NCBI GenBank assembly: GCA_049297395.1
Contig: JBAQUG010000063.1
Location: 1-10,498, forward strand
Source of the DNA: GWF2-50-93 sp049297395
Lineage (GTDB): Bacteria; Verrucomicrobiota; Lentisphaeria; Victivallales; GWF2-50-93
Length of the DNA stretch: 10,498 nucleotides
Direction of reading: 5' to 3'
The notes under the pieces were generated by a model. That model was not told the DNA's origin and did no database searches. It saw nothing but the letters and a program-made list of their open reading frames with translations. Positions 1 to 6,686 of the stretch are shown one piece after another (position 1 is the stretch's first letter; every line of letters starts with the position of its first letter). Made by a program: the position numbers and the translations under genes.

Positions 1-1
1 C

Positions 2-637
2 ACCACGCCCCCGGCACTCGACGGATCTTGGAAAGGATGGGAGAGCGTTCCGGTCATCACGTTCGGCCTTCATCAAGACCAGATCAGGAAGTCGACGCTG
101 CCGGATGAGAACTACAGCGGTCCAAACGATGTCACCGGAAAGTTCCGGCTCATGTGGGACGACAAATTCCTGTATCTCGGCGTCGAGGCGCTTGACGACG
201 TATTCGTGACGCAGCCCGAACGCGGCAAGAGCGGATTCATGGGCGATTCGATCGAGTTCGCATTCCAGCCTGACAACCTCATGACCCAGCAGGCGCCACG
301 CTACGAATTCGAATTGTATCTGCCGGACGGCAAGCCGCCATACGCCGCGAGCCGCCGATTCCCGCTGGATAAGGCCGGCATGATCGACACGTGGATGGCG
401 TCAGTCACCCCGACCGGCAAACGTGCAGATGTCAACTACCAGGTTGCCATTCCATGGAGCGATCTCGGTGTCGAGAAGCCCAGCGCCGGCAAAACCATTT
501 CGTTCGCACTCGTCCTGAACGACTGCGACACCCCCGGACGTTTAGGCGGCGGACGCGGACGCATTCTCTGGTTCGGCGGTCTCGACGGAGGAAAGAATCC
601 CGAGATGTACGGAGACGTGACGCTGGTGGAACCGTAG
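2..637 (+). CDS. CBM9-like (DOMON-type) domain protein, C-terminal part
   Basis: The frame is open from the first complete codon and has no ATG, GTG or TTG before the Met at 152, so the gene starts outside the window; about 211 residues are visible. The fragment opens with LDGSWKGWESVPVITFG, continues with KFRLMWDDKFLYLGVEALDD, and then has a DSIEFAF strand and a VAIPWSDLGV strand. This order is typical of carbohydrate-binding family 9-like domains: a 'LDG..W' entry, a 'W-D-D-x-x-L-Y' strand, a 'D-x-hydrophobic-E' strand and an 'I-P-W-x-x-L' strand. The domain ends almost at the stop codon, so it is the C-terminal module of a larger, probably exported protein. The N-terminal part, and so any catalytic role, cannot be seen. 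The next gene lies 73 bp downstream on the same strand. The domain call is good; substrate and parent protein are unknown. Confidence 0.8.
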   Translation, partial: TTPPALDGSWKGWESVPVITFGLHQDQIRKSTLPDENYSGPNDVTGKFRLMWDDKFLYLGVEALDDVFVTQPERGKSGFMGDSIEFAFQPDNLMTQQAPRYEFELYLPDGKPPYAASRRFPLDKAGMIDTWMASVTPTGKRADVNYQVAIPWSDLGVEKPSAGKTISFALVLNDCDTPGRLGGGRGRILWFGGLDGGKNPEMYGDVTLVEP

Positions 638-710
638 ACGGAAGGGGAAGGAAAACGGAAAAAGGAATAAATGAGACGGAAAACGTGAACCGTAACTTGG
701 GGAACTAAAT

Positions 711-1436
711 ATGAGAACACCATCGGGATTATCAAGATTCGGCGGCAGGAGGATTTTCACTCTTATAGAATTATTGGTAGTAATCGCCATCATTGCGATT
801 CTCGCATCTCTGATGCTGCCTGCCCTGGGCAAGGCTAAGGAACTTGCGAAATCCGCAAACTGCCTCAACAACATCAAGCAGATCGGACAGGCCTGCAATG
901 CCTACGCCGACGAGTTCGGCGACTATCTGCCGCCTGGCGACTACATCGACGAATCAGGAAACTACTGCCGCTGGTTCTTCTACAGCGCCTACTGCCTCGG
1001 CATGATAAAGGAACCGACCCAGACCGCATGGACTCCGTTCGTAAACAAGCCGGGCATCTTCCTCTGCCCGTCTGACAACACAAAAGCATCAAATGGAAAC
1101 ATCTACGCGGACTACGGGATCAACGGCGAGGGACATTTCAGGACAGGATACAATCCCGCGCTCTGGCTTGGTGCCACGATGGTGAAGCGTTCACAGGTAC
1201 GCAGTCCGTCAGACCGCATGATGCTAGGCGATGGCACAAACAACAATCAGGGAGGCGACGCCGTCTCATTCCGGCTCAAGCGGCAGTGGATACAAACCAA
1301 CTCGCTGCTGCCATACATCACCCGCCACAACAGGTCCGCACAGTTCTGCTACGTGGACAGCCACGCAGACCGCCAGACCTATACATGGCTCCTGGGAACC
1401 CTCCCCTCCGGAACCACCGAGTTCTGGGGATATTAA
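711..1436 (+). CDS. Prepilin-type N-terminal domain protein with H-X9-DS motif (pseudopilin-like)
   Basis: This 241-residue protein has a class III prepilin leader: a basic stretch (R9, R13, R14), then F16-T-L-I-E20-L-L-V-V and an unbroken hydrophobic helix to about residue 39. E20 is the conserved Glu+5. The residue before F16 is Ile, not the usual Gly of the prepilin-peptidase site. Near the C-terminus H-NRSAQFCYV-DS fits the H-X9-DG signature of the processing-associated pseudopilin family that is hugely expanded in Lentisphaerota, Planctomycetota and Verrucomicrobiota, but with Ser for Gly. In between is a Cys-containing globular domain. It probably sits in the inner membrane with a periplasmic domain, in a type II secretion-like or surface-display system; its function is not established. 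The ATG follows a GGGG-rich stretch by 8 nt. It converges with the orphan gene at 1488-1874. Confidence 0.9.
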   Translation: MRTPSGLSRFGGRRIFTLIELLVVIAIIAILASLMLPALGKAKELAKSANCLNNIKQIGQACNAYADEFGDYLPPGDYIDESGNYCRWFFYSAYCLGMIKEPTQTAWTPFVNKPGIFLCPSDNTKASNGNIYADYGINGEGHFRTGYNPALWLGATMVKRSQVRSPSDRMMLGDGTNNNQGGDAVSFRLKRQWIQTNSLLPYITRHNRSAQFCYVDSHADRQTYTWLLGTLPSGTTEFWGY

Positions 1437-1474
1437 CACTTGAGACTCTGGAAACCGAATGTAGCGAGGCTACC

Positions 1475-1501
1475 AAGAGGCACCTAGTTATGGAACCTCT
1501 T
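1475..1501 (+). terminator. Weak candidate terminator after the pseudopilin gene
   Basis: AAGAGG (1475-1480) and CCTCTT (1496-1501) form a perfect 6-bp stem with a loop that holds a further CC/GG pair. GCTTTTC follows. It lies 38 bp after the pseudopilin stop, in the convergent gap, and slightly overlaps the 3' end of the opposite gene. The stem is short and the T-run is poor, so this is only a candidate. Confidence 0.25.
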
Positions 1502-1874
1502 GCTTTTCAATAATCGATAATTTTTTCTTGATCAAATAGTAATTGTCTCCACGTCTTATTAACTGACATCCATCTTGACTACGACAGTCTTTAAATATGG
1601 TATAGTATTCACCGTTAATAACTAAGCTATCTTTACATTGGCACTTACAGGACCACTTGATACTTCTGGCATTATCAATGGTCTTCTTAAGGTCGTAGTT
1701 CAATTCAACCGTTCTATTGGTTGTAATATTATTATCTGGCTTCATGCCAAGGAACTCAATCTTAACCGGTCCGCCCAGCGCTTTATTTGCAAATGCTTTT
1801 TTCCCTATAAAGAAATACAAGAAAAGAGCAATTAAGAAAATCAACGACACCGTTAGTATAATTGACCTTTTCAT
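1488..1874 (-). CDS. Hypothetical AT-rich membrane-anchored Cys-rich small protein
   Basis: This is a 128-residue protein of no recognised family. The N-terminus is MKRS followed by about 19 hydrophobic residues (5-23) and GKKAFANK, giving a single transmembrane anchor or an uncleaved signal with the rest outside the inner membrane. The exported part has five cysteines: C76, C78 and C80 in SCKCQCKD, then C97 and C103 in CRSQDGC, which suggests disulfides or metal binding. The C-terminus is rich in Lys and Tyr. The start is supported by AAGGA 6 nt upstream of the ATG and a TATAAT further up. Hand-counted GC over 1501-1860 is about 35 percent, far below the GC-rich enzyme genes around it, which suggests a different origin. 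It converges with the pseudopilin gene and lies downstream of the GH20 gene on the same strand, with its own likely promoter. The reading frame is convincing; the function is unknown. Confidence 0.7.
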   Translation of the reverse strand: MKRSIILTVSLIFLIALFLYFFIGKKAFANKALGGPVKIEFLGMKPDNNITTNRTVELNYDLKKTIDNARSIKWSCKCQCKDSLVINGEYYTIFKDCRSQDGCQLIRRGDNYYLIKKKLSIIEKQEVP

Positions 1875-1892
1875 AATTGATCCTTAGCCGTT

Positions 1893-1898
1893 ATTATA
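1893..1898 (-). promoter_or_regulatory. -10 box (TATAAT) for the orphan gene
   Basis: On the minus strand a perfect TATAAT sits 18 nt before the start codon of the 128-residue orphan, so the predicted transcript start (near 1886) falls just before the AAGGA ribosome site, giving a very short leader. I see no good TTGACA-like -35 at 16-18 nt. The exact -10 match and the local position make it plausible, but a chance match in AT-rich DNA is possible. Confidence 0.4.
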
Positions 1899-1935
1899 CG
1901 CGACTGCGCTTTTACAGGTTACGATCCATGTCATG

Positions 1936-1945
1936 CGCAATTGCG
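1936..1945. repeat. Perfect 10-bp palindrome CGCAATTGCG
   Basis: This fully self-complementary site lies in the 177-bp gap between the orphan and GH20 genes. It shares the word GCGCAAT with the palindrome at 4454-4469 and with two copies inside the element at 8975-9106. It could be a protein-binding site or a relic of a palindromic repeat; nothing else in this gap is assignable. Confidence 0.5.
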
Positions 1946-2051
1946 TACAACTTGGCAACCCAGTTATAATTTAAGGGGTTAAACAGTAAAGGCAAGATGA
2001 TATGGATGCTTATTGCCCTGTGACTTCGTGGCTTTGTGAGAGAAAATGAGT

Positions 2052-4040
2052 TTAGAATTTTAAGCGTTTGAGTCGCAGATAGATTCCCCAGGCTTTTCCA
2101 GCGTCGGCGTGCAACGCAACAATTATCTCGTTTTCTCCATCCTTCGCAGTGAACGGGATTTCCTCCTCGTCGCGCAGTGCGGGGTTCGCACCTGCGTGAT
2201 CCGCAAATAATCTTTTCCCGTTCACCCACGCTGTTACAGGACCGTCGTATCCGAAAAGAGCGGAGAACCGTGTGCGCTTTTTGCAGGTGAATTTATGTAC
2301 GAAATAAAACACGGAGTCGGGGGATGCCTTAATCTCATCATGTACATTGCAAAAATCGCCTTCGAATTTTCTTCTCCGCAAGTTCAGTTGCGAGGCGTTC
2401 CGAGGATAGAGGAGTTTTGCAGGCTGCTCGCAGTTCTGCGGTTCACTTACGAGCAGATCATTTATGAACGGTGTGTATTCAGGTCCGGTCGGCCCGAAAT
2501 CTGGCAATGAGGATTTGTGTTTCAATGTAAGATCGTAGAGCAGTCCGTCCAAGCGATAATCCTGCGCTTCAAGACTGAGCAGGAAATCGTTGAAGGTGCT
2601 ATTCTGCGCCGGATTCCAGGTCTTGTCGCTCATCGCCGGAAGGCGGCGGCGCAGCGACAGGATCTCGTCGGCGTCGATCAGCTCCCACGAGCATATCATC
2701 GCCCCGAGAAGCTTCCCGCTGGATGGAACCGCCTTTGCGAAAGGATGCGCTCTGCCGGGAAGATCATTGCGGAAGAATTCCGTTGGGCCGTGGACACTTC
2801 CGAATGCCGGGGCACTATCAAGAGCCTCCGGGACGAGGCTCATTGCGTTGCCACCAAAAATTTCCGGATGCCATTTGTGGATGGTCTCCACCGGACACGA
2901 TCCATATGGATTCACTACGTACAGGGGGCCCCAGCTTGAATTGATGATGTCATGTCCGAGGGCAAGGGCCTCTTCGGGCTGGAGGTATTCGACGTCGAAG
3001 AACTGTGTAATGATATCCTTCGGGATCGGGATGGCTCCTTGAGCTGAAAATCCTTCCCATACGATCATCCTGCGTCCGTGGCTCTTCACGATCTTGTTCA
3101 TCCTGGAAATGAAGTGACGATAGCACTCGCGCAGATCTTTCAATCCTGATTTTTTTAGGAACGCTGCGCAGTCCTGGCATTTTGCCCAGCCGCTGAAGTC
3201 CACTTCGTCAGCACCGATATGGAAGAAAGGCGTTCTCGGAAATACGGAGAGAATTTCTTTAATCAGCATATCGAGGACTTTGAAAGTGTTCTCGCTTACA
3301 GGATTAATGACGGTGGATCCAGTTCGAGGGATAGTGGGACAGATTTTTTTAAGTTCCTTGTTGGCGTGTCCTGGCACATCGAGTTCGGGTATGATGACCA
3401 CGCCGCGCGAAGCCGCATATTCTTCCAGTTCACGCCAGGCGTCGATGCTCAAATGGTTGTGTGGTGTCGCCAAGTCTGGATATTTTGAACTTGTAAATGT
3501 GAAGGCCTCGACATCCGCCAGATGGATCTGCATGTACCTGATTTTATAGAACCAGCAAAGCGTGACCATTTTCTTCAGCGTCAGGAGCGAGTGCGGATGC
3601 CGGGCAACGTCAACCATGAGCCCGCGGTATGCGAAGCGGGGCTTGTCTGCGATATTCGCACAAGGGATGAAACGATCAATGTGATGGACTACGATTGACT
3701 GCAGAAGCGTTGACAGCCCCCATGCGACACCGAGGATCGAGCCTCCCTCGAGCTTGATTGCGTCCGGTGAGATGTCGAGCAGATACTCCTCCTGCTCCAG
3801 TTTCCTGTTGATGAGGAGTAGGAAATCTGCGGAATTCGCAACGCGGCCATGCGAGATCGTGGCAGCTACAGCCTTTCTCGTGACCACGTAAAGATCCTCT
3901 GCGAATCTCGCAGCAAGGGGCGAGAGTTCCTTCTCCCGGAATGAGATTTTCAGCTGAGGCTTCAAATCAAAGCGGCCAGACCCTGATTTGACTCGTGATG
4001 GAAGCGGAATAATGCTTTTGATGCCTTGTTGAAATGTCAT
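2052..4040 (-). CDS. Glycoside hydrolase family 20 (beta-N-acetylhexosaminidase-like) with C-terminal accessory domain
   Basis: The 662 residues fall into three parts. Residues 8-125 match the GH20 N-terminal beta/alpha domain and open with SIIPLPSRV. Residues 130-480 form the TIM barrel: RGLMVDVARH (139-148), HLAD (173-176), PELDVPGH (218-225), and HIGADEV (274-280) with the Asp278-Glu279 pair used in substrate-assisted catalysis. Trp328, Trp370, Tyr374 and Trp452 are candidate substrate-stacking residues. Residues about 540-662 form a beta-rich accessory domain (FGYDGPVTAWVNGKRLF, then GENEIIVALH). The enzyme should release terminal GlcNAc/GalNAc-type residues from glycans; the exact substrate is unknown. 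The HL-x-D motif reads HLADVEAF rather than the common HLTDDQ. No signal peptide is visible; the protein starts almost where mature GH20 enzymes do. AGGGAG lies 12 nt before the ATG, rather far. It stands alone downstream of a palindrome-rich gap, so it probably has its own promoter, which I could not locate. Confidence 0.93.
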   Translation of the reverse strand: MTFQQGIKSIIPLPSRVKSGSGRFDLKPQLKISFREKELSPLAARFAEDLYVVTRKAVAATISHGRVANSADFLLLINRKLEQEEYLLDISPDAIKLEGGSILGVAWGLSTLLQSIVVHHIDRFIPCANIADKPRFAYRGLMVDVARHPHSLLTLKKMVTLCWFYKIRYMQIHLADVEAFTFTSSKYPDLATPHNHLSIDAWRELEEYAASRGVVIIPELDVPGHANKELKKICPTIPRTGSTVINPVSENTFKVLDMLIKEILSVFPRTPFFHIGADEVDFSGWAKCQDCAAFLKKSGLKDLRECYRHFISRMNKIVKSHGRRMIVWEGFSAQGAIPIPKDIITQFFDVEYLQPEEALALGHDIINSSWGPLYVVNPYGSCPVETIHKWHPEIFGGNAMSLVPEALDSAPAFGSVHGPTEFFRNDLPGRAHPFAKAVPSSGKLLGAMICSWELIDADEILSLRRRLPAMSDKTWNPAQNSTFNDFLLSLEAQDYRLDGLLYDLTLKHKSSLPDFGPTGPEYTPFINDLLVSEPQNCEQPAKLLYPRNASQLNLRRRKFEGDFCNVHDEIKASPDSVFYFVHKFTCKKRTRFSALFGYDGPVTAWVNGKRLFADHAGANPALRDEEEIPFTAKDGENEIIVALHADAGKAWGIYLRLKRLKF

Positions 4041-4120
4041 TTGCCGAACGCGCTCCCTTTTTTATTTCCGCTAAATGCCGAGATAATTGCAAAATTACAT
4101 TCATCGAGAAAGAAACGCGT

Positions 4121-4179
4121 CAGCAGAGTGACGCGGCTACAGTTTGGATTTGCTGTAGCCACGGCACTCTGTTGCCGTG
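4121..4179. repeat. Long hairpin 4121-4174 with overlapping alternative hairpin 4160-4179
   Basis: Arms of 22 nt (4121-4142 and 4153-4174) pair at 19 Watson-Crick positions plus one G-T, with two mismatches and a 10-nt loop. The inner arms are GGCTACAG and CTGTAGCC. The right arm also holds CACGGCA (4160-4166), which pairs perfectly with TGCCGTG (4173-4179) over a 6-nt loop. The two hairpins share bases and cannot form together. It resembles REP-type palindromes. No transposase of the REP-associated (RAYT) type is in the window. Confidence 0.7.
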
Positions 4180-4264
4180 CTCTTTGATTGAGACTCATTA
4201 CAATTCCATCGTCAGCCTCAGCCCTGAATGGCACTAAATTAAGATAAGACACAACTAAAGTTGC

Positions 4265-4345
4265 CACGTGAGTCACGTTCCCGCGTGAGGCCACGTTGCC
4301 GCGGCCAACGCGGCCAACTGTGGCACATGTCAACGTGGTCACGTG
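4265..4345. repeat. 81-bp imperfect palindrome with internal 9-bp tandem repeat
   Basis: The outer arms are CACGTGA (4265-4271) and TCACGTG (4339-4345). Going inward, CACGTT pairs with AACGTG (4274-4279 with 4332-4337), GTG (4285-4287) with CAC (4324-4326), CCACGTTG (4291-4298) with CAACTGTGG (4315-4323, one bulged T), and CCGCG (4299-4303) with CGCGG (4309-4313), leaving a 5-nt loop GCCAA. GCGGCCAAC is present twice in tandem at 4301-4318. The word CACGT recurs throughout, so it may have grown by duplication of a short unit. Confidence 0.7.
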
Positions 4346-4346
4346 A

Positions 4347-4385
4347 TGAACTCCTACAGGCTAATGCCGCAATTGTTGGAGTTCA
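4347..4385. repeat. 8-bp inverted repeat TGAACTCC / GGAGTTCA
   Basis: TGAACTCC (4347-4354) and GGAGTTCA (4378-4385) are perfect inverted repeats around a 23-nt spacer that itself holds GGC-TAAT-GCC. It abuts the 81-bp palindrome on one side and the next inverted repeat on the other. Confidence 0.5.
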
Positions 4386-4438
4386 CGGCTTTAGCGTGTA
4401 CCATCTTGATCATAAGAATGAGACAGGCTAAAGCCCGT
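4385..4438. repeat. Inverted repeat ACGGCTTTAGC / GCTAAAGCCCGT
   Basis: ACGGCTTTAGC (4385-4395) matches the complement of GCTAAAGCCCGT (4427-4438) except for one extra C. The spacer is about 31 nt. This is the fourth distinct palindrome in the island. Confidence 0.6.
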
Positions 4439-4453
4439 CCCTACTTCAAGAAC

Positions 4454-4469
4454 GCGCAATAAATTGCGC
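4454..4469. repeat. 16-bp palindrome GCGCAAT-AA-ATTGCGC
   Basis: Perfect 7-bp arms surround AA. The arm word GCGCAAT also occurs at 1935-1941, 9008-9014 and 9074-9080, all in intergenic DNA of this window, so it may belong to a family of dispersed sites. Confidence 0.6.
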
Positions 4470-4496
4470 TACCACTAACAAATCAAAGACAAAATA

Positions 4497-4512
4497 GTCC
4501 GCCGTGGCGGAC
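4497..4512 (-). terminator. Candidate terminator of the minus-strand three-gene unit
   Basis: GTCCGCC and GGCGGAC are perfect 7-bp arms around two bases. On the minus strand the hairpin starts 44 nt after the stop of the alpha/alpha-barrel gene and is followed by TATTTTGTCTTTG, a T-rich though interrupted tail. This suits a factor-independent terminator, but the 2-nt centre would force a shorter real stem, and the site may instead be just another palindrome of the island. Confidence 0.4.
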
Positions 4513-4556
4513 CGACAAGAATATTTCCGCAACTCTCATTTTATGTATTTTTGCAA

Positions 4557-6686
4557 TCAGCTCTTAATTCCCGGGAGTTCTCCGTCCATCTTCGAATATG
4601 GTATTTCACCGGGCAGTCCGCGGGAGCCGATGCCCCAGGAATTATTGTAGTAAAAGATGTTCAGCGACTTCCACGGAAAGAACGGTTCGTCGCGAGGCAC
4701 ATCACCGGTGACAAACGGCAGGCAGTTCACGTCGATCTCACTGGATGAAATCATCGGCTGGTCCGGACTCCGTCCGTCGATGGCTGCGGTCTGCACCGTC
4801 ATCGGCTCGATGGAAGTGACCATCTCAAGTTCAATGTCCTCGCGCTGGAAGACGACATAGCGCAGGCTGGCCCAGTAATCATGGATCCTCACTTTTCCCA
4901 TGGCCTCATGGAACGCCTCAAATGATTTGAAATCCGAAGCCGCCTTCACAGTGACTACGCAACCGTTGAGCATGCGGGCCAGTTCGGCGGTTGAAAAATC
5001 GCGGGCCGGGCCGCAGTAGTTGATCAGGTGGATAGCCTCGTATGCGTTCTCCCGCACCAGCTCCATGGCGCAGTCGCGCGGATATGCATTCGGAACGAGA
5101 GGGTCGATGTGAATGTATGCTTCGCCGACATCGAGAGAGATCGGTTCTACCCGGTCACCTCTCCACGCGAACTCGGTCAACTTCTGTTTTCCAACAAGTA
5201 TCGCCTTGGTTCTTGCGTAGTGCGCCGGAATCAGAAGTGACAGCTTGAGCGACGAAATTCCTTTTTCCTTGCCAAGGTTTAACAAGGCCTGGTCGGTCCG
5301 GCAGTGGGCCTGGGCAAGGAGCATGGCCGTGTTGTCACGCTGAAGGGTCAGGAAGTTGCCTTTGGAGCTTACATACGCCTCGCCGAATGTCGGTTTGTCT
5401 CCCTGGAACCGGGGCGAACCGGATACACCGCCATGCTTCTCATCATTTGCGATGTAGCGTGCAAAGAGTACGCCTGAATCCCGGAACGAGGAGATCTTTG
5501 GTTTACGTTTGAAGGTGACATAGAGGTTGTTGGTCTGTTCGCTGCCGCAGAAGCCTGCATCGACGGTGCCCAGCGAAAATGTCTCTTCCATATAAGTCGT
5601 GGTGTGGCAGCGCGCCGAACCGCCGGCGGATGCTGACGAACTCATCTGCTCTACCGTGCCCTGGAGCCGGGCCGGATATTTGCGCTGCGTGGCGAGGTCG
5701 GCCAGAGAGGCCGGAACGTGCAGATCCGAATCAAACAATTCCACATACTCGACAATGTTCGCAGGCTGATATCCGTCGAAGTGCACGACCTCGATCCCGT
5801 CGTGCTCGAAATGCGACTTGATCAGATCGCGCCTGACCACTTCCGTACCGAAGACCATCCACATCAAAGCCCAAAGGTTGTGCATGTGGTTGCAGGTGTC
5901 GACCGAGTACGAACGCGCCGAAGGGCCCGCCTGGCATGCGCTGCCCGGATGCCAGTGGAGGAGGATTTCAGCCCACAGTCGCTGCTCGATCTCGAGCGCA
6001 ATTCCACGCGCCTCTTCATTTTTCGCCTCCGCTGCGATCTTGGCCATGGCGGTGATGGTGAGAGCGGAATAGGTTCCTGAGTTATACTCGGACGCCCACG
6101 CAGTGCGTGAAAGGGTGCGGCGGAAACGCTTCAGTTTCCACAGTCCGTGGGCGATGGCCTTCTCGTCGTTCATCGCTTCACCACCAAGGATGAGACCGGC
6201 GGTGGACATTGCCGGCATGTTGTCGTTGCATCCATGGAAGCTGAAATCGATCTGGGCACTGCCAGGCCTGTGTTCGAACACCAGACGAGTCTGGTACTCA
6301 AGCACGGCTGTCGCGGCAGGCGTCAGCAGATGCCGGTACTTGTGCAGGACCGTGGCCGCATTGTTGGACTGGAAAATATTGAAGTGCAGTCCCCTGTCCT
6401 CATCCGGCTGGTATGTGGGCGGATGGAAGGGCTGCGGCGGCTTGCAGTAGCGCGCCACCATGTTGTTGGCCAGATCGATGTGCCGCTGTTCGCCGCTGTA
6501 CAGGCATGGCAGGCATCGGAACGGTTCGCGGTTCGGATAGATGTTGCCGTCGCTGGTTCCACTGAACACCTGGTGTATCCCGCGCGGGGTTCCATCCGGA
6601 TTGACCCAGTCGGACATCGCTTCGCGCACCCTGGCGAAAAAGGCATCACGGCGCGCGTTTATGGGTTTAGTATCGAGAAATTTCAT
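4557..6686 (-). CDS. Unclassified alpha/alpha-barrel plus beta-sandwich protein, polysaccharide lyase/hydrolase-like
   Basis: The 709 residues contain no motif that I can assign to a named family with certainty. The N-terminal half (about 1-300) is helical with Trp-, Tyr- and His-rich loops. EYNSGTY (200-206) is followed by a long helix, and AGPSARSYSVD (253-263) precedes an HMHNLWALMWMVFG helix. Such loops are typical of (alpha/alpha)-toroid carbohydrate-active enzymes. From about 340 the sequence is beta-rich, with TTTYMEETFSLGTVD (362-376), a pattern also seen where heparinase II/III-like and related lyases enter their beta-sandwich. Tyr206, Arg258, Tyr260 and the nearby His residues are plausible active-site residues (inference). 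No signal peptide is visible. AAAGGA lies 8 nt before the ATG, and the start overlaps the end of the GH43 gene by 20 nt, which indicates translational coupling and a shared glycan substrate. The enzyme class is an inference; a non-enzymatic role cannot be excluded. Confidence 0.8.
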   Translation of the reverse strand: MKFLDTKPINARRDAFFARVREAMSDWVNPDGTPRGIHQVFSGTSDGNIYPNREPFRCLPCLYSGEQRHIDLANNMVARYCKPPQPFHPPTYQPDEDRGLHFNIFQSNNAATVLHKYRHLLTPAATAVLEYQTRLVFEHRPGSAQIDFSFHGCNDNMPAMSTAGLILGGEAMNDEKAIAHGLWKLKRFRRTLSRTAWASEYNSGTYSALTITAMAKIAAEAKNEEARGIALEIEQRLWAEILLHWHPGSACQAGPSARSYSVDTCNHMHNLWALMWMVFGTEVVRRDLIKSHFEHDGIEVVHFDGYQPANIVEYVELFDSDLHVPASLADLATQRKYPARLQGTVEQMSSSASAGGSARCHTTTYMEETFSLGTVDAGFCGSEQTNNLYVTFKRKPKISSFRDSGVLFARYIANDEKHGGVSGSPRFQGDKPTFGEAYVSSKGNFLTLQRDNTAMLLAQAHCRTDQALLNLGKEKGISSLKLSLLIPAHYARTKAILVGKQKLTEFAWRGDRVEPISLDVGEAYIHIDPLVPNAYPRDCAMELVRENAYEAIHLINYCGPARDFSTAELARMLNGCVVTVKAASDFKSFEAFHEAMGKVRIHDYWASLRYVVFQREDIELEMVTSIEPMTVQTAAIDGRSPDQPMISSSEIDVNCLPFVTGDVPRDEPFFPWKSLNIFYYNNSWGIGSRGLPGEIPYSKMDGELPGIKS

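Larger units (their letters stand above)
4041..4556. other. 516-bp intergenic palindrome island
   Basis: No credible gene lies between the GH20 gene and the alpha/alpha-barrel gene, both on the minus strand. From 4121 to 4512 the gap holds at least six separate inverted repeats that do not share one consensus, listed individually. The flanks (4041-4120 and 4513-4556) are AT-rich and should hold the GH20 promoter and the 3' end of the upstream operon. An open frame across 4037-4342 is low-complexity translation of the large palindrome and not a gene. The density of palindromes suggests repeated insertion of small REP-like or MITE-like elements. Confidence 0.7.

Noticed and set aside
4037..4342. 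Open frame of 101 codons on the minus strand across the palindrome island
   Set aside because: Its product is a low-complexity run of Gly, Val, Arg and Asn words that come from the repeat units, and it overlaps the GH20 start.
4121..4512. CRISPR array
   Set aside because: The repeats are different palindromes without regular spacing or a common repeat unit.
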